A stretch of DNA of 64,000 nucleotides from Sphingobacteriales bacterium (lineage in GTDB: Bacteria; Bacteroidota; Bacteroidia; Sphingobacteriales; Sphingobacteriaceae). The stretch is from contig JACXVB010000001.1 of assembly GCA_014763615.1 (NCBI GenBank), forward strand, positions 1 to 64,000, in the 5' to 3' direction. Shown one piece after another: positions 60,296 to 64,000 of the stretch (within the stretch, counting starts at the first letter, position 1; every line of letters begins with the position of its first letter). The position numbers and the translations under genes were made by a program. A model generated the notes under the pieces. It did not search any database. It was given only the letters and a program-made list of their open reading frames with translations, and was not told the origin of the DNA.

Positions 60296-60664
60296 ATGAG
60301 TGGCGGACCTGAAACTTTAATACCAATAACCCTTTTCGTAAGTACTGCAGCAGTAATTTTCGGATTGAGGTACATGACTAACAAAGAAAAAATGGCTATG
60401 ATAGAAAAAGGCCTTGACCCTGGCATGAGAAAATCTCAACCGCAGCCATTTGTGGTTTTAAAATGGGGTTTACTATTAATTGGTGCCGGTTTAGGTTTGT
60501 TTTTAGCCTTTACTTTAGACCATACAGTTTTCAAAGTAGCAGCAGATGAGTGGGGAAATAGTGATAGAAACGTTCCTATCTACTTCTCGTTAATTGCCAT
60601 TTTTGGAGGATTAGGCTTATTTACTTCTTATTTAATTGAGAAGAAAGAAACGCTTAATAAATAA
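60296..60664 (+). CDS. DUF6249-like small membrane protein
   Basis: A 122-residue protein with three hydrophobic segments (about 5-24, 55-75 and 95-113). The block FGLRYMTNKEKMAMIEKGLDPG is the hallmark of a Bacteroidota family often found next to ECF sigma factors. A start at 60257 is possible, but ATG 60296 (MSGGPETLIPI) is the conserved N-terminus. It has a predicted ECF-type promoter and its own terminator. Its function is unknown. Confidence 0.75.
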   Translation: MSGGPETLIPITLFVSTAAVIFGLRYMTNKEKMAMIEKGLDPGMRKSQPQPFVVLKWGLLLIGAGLGLFLAFTLDHTVFKVAADEWGNSDRNVPIYFSLIAIFGGLGLFTSYLIEKKETLNK

Positions 60665-60691
60665 AAAAATCAAGTAAAATAGGATAGGTGT

Positions 60692-60725
60692 AAAGTCCTG
60701 ATTTTTAAAATCAGGACTTTTTTTA
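60692..60725. terminator. bidirectional terminator
   Basis: AAAGTCCTGATTTT (60692-60705) and AAAATCAGGACTTT (60707-60720) form a perfect 14-bp stem flanked by T-runs on both strands. It serves the DUF6249 gene (plus) and the thioesterase gene ending at 60723 (minus). Confidence 0.88.
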
Positions 60726-61151
60726 TTTTATCACTGCGGGTACAACGGCAACAGTTAACCTGCTGACGCAAGTCATTTTTCCTGCTTCATTATAGATTTT
60801 AATATCCCAAATATGGGTTTTACCTCCGATATGAATGGGAGTGCAAACTCCAGTAACCCAACCTTCTTTAACAGGTCGTAAATGGTTGGCGTTTACTTCT
60901 AAACCTACGCCCATGTTACGCTCTGGGTTAAGCACTAAATTGCTCGCCACGCTTCCCAAAGTTTCTGCCAAAACCACAGAAGCGCCACCATGCAAAATCC
61001 CAATGGGTTGATGAGTTCTTGCATCAACTGGCATTCTACCTTTAATATAATCCTCGCCAATTTCAGTAAATTCTATCCCTAACAAAGCTCCAATATGATT
61101 GGATGGTCTGCCGTTTAACTCTGCAAGTTCAGGCTGTTTAAACCAAATCAT
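60723..61151 (-). CDS. PaaI-like hotdog-fold thioesterase
   Basis: A 142-residue protein of the PaaI/4HBT hotdog family, which hydrolyses acyl-CoA thioesters. The conserved core is PIGILHGGASVVLAETLGSVAS (about 50-71), with His-Gly-Gly and the catalytic acidic residue as Glu, then MGVGLEVNANHLRPVKEGWV. Length fits. It forms a tight group with the DinB-like gene (4-base overlap, ATGA). The acyl substrate is unknown; menaquinone (DHNA-CoA) and phenylacetate pathway genes are not nearby. Confidence 0.87.
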   Translation of the reverse strand: MIWFKQPELAELNGRPSNHIGALLGIEFTEIGEDYIKGRMPVDARTHQPIGILHGGASVVLAETLGSVASNLVLNPERNMGVGLEVNANHLRPVKEGWVTGVCTPIHIGGKTHIWDIKIYNEAGKMTCVSRLTVAVVPAVIK

Positions 61152-61669
61152 TTTTTTAAATATTTTTCTTTGAGGATATTGAAATGGTGCTCTACATGTC
61201 CATATATAATAAATAATAAAGCTCCAACAGAAACGGTATTACCATTTGCTGTTCCTTTCTTCTTTAAATCTTCATCAGATAAAGATTTAAAGAAAAACAA
61301 ATTGGCTTGGCGTAACATCACTAACTCATCTACTAAATCATCATAACTGTATTGATCAATATTAGTGTGGGCTACAATTGCATCCTGATCATAACCTGGT
61401 AAATCGGTTTGATCATTTCTGGCAAAACGCATGGCTCTGTAAGTCATCACTCTTTCTGTATCAATTAAATGAGACAAAACCTGCTTCACAGTCCATTTTC
61501 CATCAGCGTAAGCAAAATCATGCTTCTTTGCTGGAATATCCGCTAAAAAATCATCAATAGTATTTAACTGAGTTTTCAATATTTTTAAAATCGGTTGCCT
61601 TTTGGCTGATGCTAAATCAATATATCCTTGATAAAATGGAGCGTATTCGTTACTAAGTGGTTGGTACAT
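61148..61669 (-). CDS. DinB-like four-helix protein
   Basis: A 173-residue predicted four-helix-bundle protein of the DinB/YfiT superfamily. The three-His metal pattern is visible: His in VKQVLSHLIDTERVMTYRAM (about 67) and two in YGHVEHHFNILKEKY near the C-terminus. The family includes thiol S-transferases and metal-dependent enzymes of unknown role. Its start overlaps the histidine kinase gene by 17 bases and its stop overlaps the thioesterase start by 4, so the three are co-transcribed. Confidence 0.87.
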   Translation of the reverse strand: MYQPLSNEYAPFYQGYIDLASAKRQPILKILKTQLNTIDDFLADIPAKKHDFAYADGKWTVKQVLSHLIDTERVMTYRAMRFARNDQTDLPGYDQDAIVAHTNIDQYSYDDLVDELVMLRQANLFFFKSLSDEDLKKKGTANGNTVSVGALLFIIYGHVEHHFNILKEKYLKK

Positions 61670-62855
61670 AATTTAAACTACTTTTTATGATTATTCTAAA
61701 TGTGGTTCCTTTTCCTAATTCTGATTCCTTGACAAAAATTTGCCCTTTATGATAGTTCTCAATAATTCTCTTGGTAAGAGAAAGCCCTAAGCCCCAGCCT
61801 CTTTTACGAGTAGTAAATCCAGGCTGAAAAATAGCATCAAACTTGGAGCGTGGAATTCCCTTGCCGGTGTCGGTAATATCTACAAAGATCTGTTCCTTTG
61901 CAATGTTTTCTTCAATATTGATTGTAATTTGACCTTCTCCCTCAATGGCGTTCACTGCATTTTTTAAGATATTCTCAATTACCCAATCAAATAAAGGAAT
62001 ATTAATTAAAGCTTCTTGATTTTGATCTCCGTTTATGTTGAACTGAATTTTATCACTTACTCTAACCTTGAAATAATCTACAAAATCAGAAATTACCTCA
62101 TATACAGAATGGCGTGTTAAAATTGGTGTAGAACCAATTTTAGAAAAACGATCGGCCACGATTTCTAAACGTTTCACATCATTTTCCATTTGCAAAATCA
62201 GAGGGTCTCGCTCAGCATTAAACTTATCTTTCAATAATTCCATCCAGGCCATTAAAGACGAGATTGGTGTGCCTAACTGATGTGCTGTTTCCTTTGCTAA
62301 ACCTACCCAAACTTGGTTTTGTTCTGATCTTCTTGAAGAGCTAAAGGTGGTGTATGCGATAATTAAAAACAACCCAATTACCGAAAGTTGTATGTAAGGA
62401 AAAATCCTCAATTGAGTGAGCAGATTACTATCTTTATAATAAACGTAATATTTAGGCTTGCCATCAAAATCAATAGGAATAGCTTCGTGTTGTGCCTTCA
62501 TTGTTCTTAATTCTCTTGAGAAATATTTCGGATCGTACTTCTTATCTTTTTCTAGCTTAATGAATGTTTTTGTTGAATCTAAGGCGGCATAGGTGATGAT
62601 AGAATCTTGCAAATTGGTAACGATTACCGGAACTACCAATTTAGCCCTAATGGAGAAGAGATAATTCATCATCTCATCATTGTCTGTATCAAAAAGCTTT
62701 TTAAAACTTTGACTCCAAACTTCAGCTCTCGCTCGCTCTGATTTAGAAATGCCTTTGACCAGAAAATCAGTGTACCACAGCGATGAAGCTGCAATAACTA
62801 TTGCAAAAAAGAGCAAGAGATATTTCCATCGCCGCTTATATTCGTATGGATTCAT
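61653..62855 (-). CDS. sensor histidine kinase, orphan
   Basis: A 400-residue membrane kinase. Two helices (about 12-30 and 149-167) flank a periplasmic sensor domain of about 120 residues, and the second helix joins the kinase core almost directly, with no recognisable HAMP domain. H-box: KETAHQLGTPISSLMAWMELL (His about 191). The N-box is ENILKNAVNAIEGEG, the G1 box DTGKGIP, and the G2 box RGWGLGLSLTKRIIE. No response regulator is adjacent. The sensor region matches nothing I recognise. It overlaps the DinB-like gene by 17 bases. Confidence 0.88.
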   Translation of the reverse strand: MNPYEYKRRWKYLLLFFAIVIAASSLWYTDFLVKGISKSERARAEVWSQSFKKLFDTDNDEMMNYLFSIRAKLVVPVIVTNLQDSIITYAALDSTKTFIKLEKDKKYDPKYFSRELRTMKAQHEAIPIDFDGKPKYYVYYKDSNLLTQLRIFPYIQLSVIGLFLIIAYTTFSSSRRSEQNQVWVGLAKETAHQLGTPISSLMAWMELLKDKFNAERDPLILQMENDVKRLEIVADRFSKIGSTPILTRHSVYEVISDFVDYFKVRVSDKIQFNINGDQNQEALINIPLFDWVIENILKNAVNAIEGEGQITINIEENIAKEQIFVDITDTGKGIPRSKFDAIFQPGFTTRKRGWGLGLSLTKRIIENYHKGQIFVKESELGKGTTFRIIIKSSLNYVPTT

Positions 62856-62923
62856 TGATCATTGAAATAATTTGGAAAGAAGCCAAGTTAAATATTAAAA
62901 ATCAATTTCAGATTTCAAGAAAC

Positions 62924-62952
62924 AAAAACAGCAGGAAGTAAATTCCCTGCTG
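62924..62952 (-). terminator. terminator after the prohibitin-family gene
   Basis: On the minus strand CAGCAGGGAA pairs with TTCCTGCTG (one bulge, 5-nt loop) and is followed by TTTTTG. It lies 24 bases beyond the stop at 62976. Confidence 0.78.
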
Positions 62953-62975
62953 CCATGTATTCATTTTCTAATATC

Positions 62976-63881
62976 TTAATTTCCACCAATAATTACTGGA
63001 TTTTTACCACTCCCCATGATAATTACTTTTGTGTTTGGCGAGGTAGCAATGGCTTTTTGTGCCTGAATGCTTTCATACTGCAATTGCTTTTCTGATAAGC
63101 CAGTAGATAAAATTTTTTGATAATCTGCGATTCCTTGTGCTTCTACTCTTTTACGCTCGGCCTCTTGCCTTTCTTTCTGAAGCACAAAAGTCATTTTTTG
63201 TGCATCTTGCTCTGCATTGATTTTTGATTCTATAGTTGCCTTTACAGATGCCGGCAAAGAAATATTCCTGATTAGTAATTGTTGCAATTGTAAGCCTCTG
63301 TTAGCAAAACTTTTTTCTATTGTATTAAAAATCTTGTTTTGAAATTCATCTCTTTTGGTTGAATAAAGTGCCACTGCATCGTAAGAAACGGCATTATCTC
63401 TGATGGCTGTTCTGGCAACCGGACGAACGATTTTATCCAAATAATCCCTACCAATTTCTCTCAAAATTCTTGGAGCTTCAGAACTTTTTACATTGAATAA
63501 AACCGAAAGATCTATCACTACTTCTAAGCCATCCGCAGTTAAAATACGGATAGCATCATCTCCTTTAATTTGACCTTCATCATGGTCGGCAGACATGGTG
63601 TAGGTTTGCGTTTTTACATCAAAAGTGGTCACATCTACTAGAGGATTCACAAAATTTAATCCGCTGTAAAGCACATTGCTATCCACTTTTCCAAATAAGG
63701 TTTTTACACCTACCTCTCCAGGCTGAATAATTTTAAAGCAGGAAGTTAAAATTCCAATTATTATAAATGCAGGTCCTAGCAAATATAAAACTTTGCCTAT
63801 TTTTTCTGTTTGCGCTTGCCTTTGTTTACTAATAATGAAACCTAAAACAAACGCAATTACACCAATAAAAATTAATATCAT
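62976..63881 (-). CDS. prohibitin / SPFH-domain membrane protein
   Basis: A 301-residue band-7 (SPFH) protein. An N-terminal hydrophobic helix pair (about 2-16 and 32-50) is followed by KIIQPGEVGVKTLFGKV, the start of the SPFH domain, and by EIGRDYLDKIVRPVARTAIRD. A coiled-coil helix comes next (INAEQDAQKMTFVLQKERQEAERKRVEA), then the AQGIADYQKIL-type turn. It ends in SPNTKVIIMGSGKNPVIIG. Such proteins build large rings in the inner membrane and often restrain FtsH-type proteases; HflK/HflC are distant relatives. It is 8 bases after the gene ending at 63890, so the two are co-transcribed. Confidence 0.9.
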   Translation of the reverse strand: MILIFIGVIAFVLGFIISKQRQAQTEKIGKVLYLLGPAFIIIGILTSCFKIIQPGEVGVKTLFGKVDSNVLYSGLNFVNPLVDVTTFDVKTQTYTMSADHDEGQIKGDDAIRILTADGLEVVIDLSVLFNVKSSEAPRILREIGRDYLDKIVRPVARTAIRDNAVSYDAVALYSTKRDEFQNKIFNTIEKSFANRGLQLQQLLIRNISLPASVKATIESKINAEQDAQKMTFVLQKERQEAERKRVEAQGIADYQKILSTGLSEKQLQYESIQAQKAIATSPNTKVIIMGSGKNPVIIGGN

Positions 63882-63889
63882 GATTTTAT

Positions 63890-64000
63890 TTATTTAGGAT
63901 TATTCTTCTTTTTCGTCTTCTTTTTGACATTCTCTTCTGCTTTTTGTTTCATCTCCTGACGAACTACTTGAGTATGTTTTATTTTGTAATAAACACTCAA
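63890..64000 (-). CDS. 3' end of a gene of unknown function (partial)
   Basis: An open frame enters from the right edge and stops with TAA at 63890-63892. The last 36 residues include VYYKIKHTQVVRQEMKQKAE and end in a strongly basic, Lys-rich tail (KKKTKKKNNPK). That short gap of 8 bases to the prohibitin-family gene supports a real gene upstream of it in the same transcript. The family cannot be identified from this tail. Confidence 0.55.
   Translation of the reverse strand: MSVYYKIKHTQVVRQEMKQKAEENVKKKTKKKNNPK

Noticed and set aside
1-64000. CRISPR array, prophage or integrase
   Set aside because: No regularly spaced repeats, Cas-like proteins, phage structural genes, recombinases or transposases were found. 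The only mobility-like structure is the tRNA-Arg/GIY-YIG locus.

Overview
This window is AT-rich, densely packed chromosome from a member of the Bacteroidota, most probably the Sphingobacteriaceae (Pedobacter-like). Four things point there: promoters of the TTTG...TAnnTTTG type (clearest before rplM and metG), starts without obvious Shine-Dalgarno sequences, the gene order rplM-rpsI-rpsB-tsf followed by pyrH-frr, and families typical of the group (Wzi/RemB-like barrels, SLBB export proteins, DUF1972 glycosyltransferases, DUF6249 proteins, and twin-arginine Gfo/Idh/MocA and TIM-barrel proteins). The placement is inferred from gene content; no 16S rRNA is present.

Layout. 0.2-3.6 kb: an LD-carboxypeptidase, a small unknown protein and methionyl-tRNA synthetase. 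3.6-4.1 kb: an intact tRNA-Arg(CCT) followed by a GIY-YIG nuclease gene, flanked on the left by a 5' fragment and on the right by a 3' fragment of the same tRNA. Each fragment is interrupted by a related 28-29 bp palindromic insert. This is the most unusual structure in the window. 4.2-10.4 kb: an ATP-dependent 5-oxoprolinase operon (pxpB-pxpC-pxpA), a divergent Nramp-fold transporter and an exported M1 aminopeptidase. 10.7-14.0 kb: a B12-dependent (class II) ribonucleotide reductase with two inverted DnaA-box-like 9-mers upstream.

14.3-40.8 kb is a surface-polysaccharide locus. A plus-strand block holds a WecA/MraY-like initiating transferase, a 4,6-dehydratase, an unrecognised lipoprotein, two tandem Wzi-like barrels and a methyltransferase. 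It converges with a long minus-strand operon holding a flippase, glycosyltransferases, an epimerase, a ligase/polymerase, a second initiating transferase, a third barrel, a Wza-like SLBB exporter and a Wzz-like protein. A fourth barrel (RemB-like) and a glycosyltransferase follow on the plus strand. Sugars would be built on undecaprenyl phosphate, flipped, polymerised and exported.

40.8-48.9 kb is housekeeping on the minus strand: dxs, a small membrane protein, frr, pyrH, nagA, tsf, rpsB, rpsI and rplM. rplM has a strong promoter and a hairpin at the start of its transcript.

49.6-59.8 kb is a ten-gene catabolic operon that looks like a 3-keto-glycoside pathway: a GMC flavoprotein with its gluconate-2-dehydrogenase-subunit-3-like partner, a cytochrome c lipoprotein, a DUF1080 (3-keto-disaccharide hydrolase family) lipoprotein, two Gfo/Idh/MocA oxidoreductases, three TIM-barrel isomerase-like proteins and an MFS permease. 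Export signals divide the pathway between periplasm and cytoplasm.

60.2-64.0 kb: a DUF6249 membrane protein behind an ECF-sigma-like promoter, then a minus-strand group of a PaaI-like thioesterase, a DinB-like protein, an orphan histidine kinase, a prohibitin-family protein and the 3' end of one more gene.
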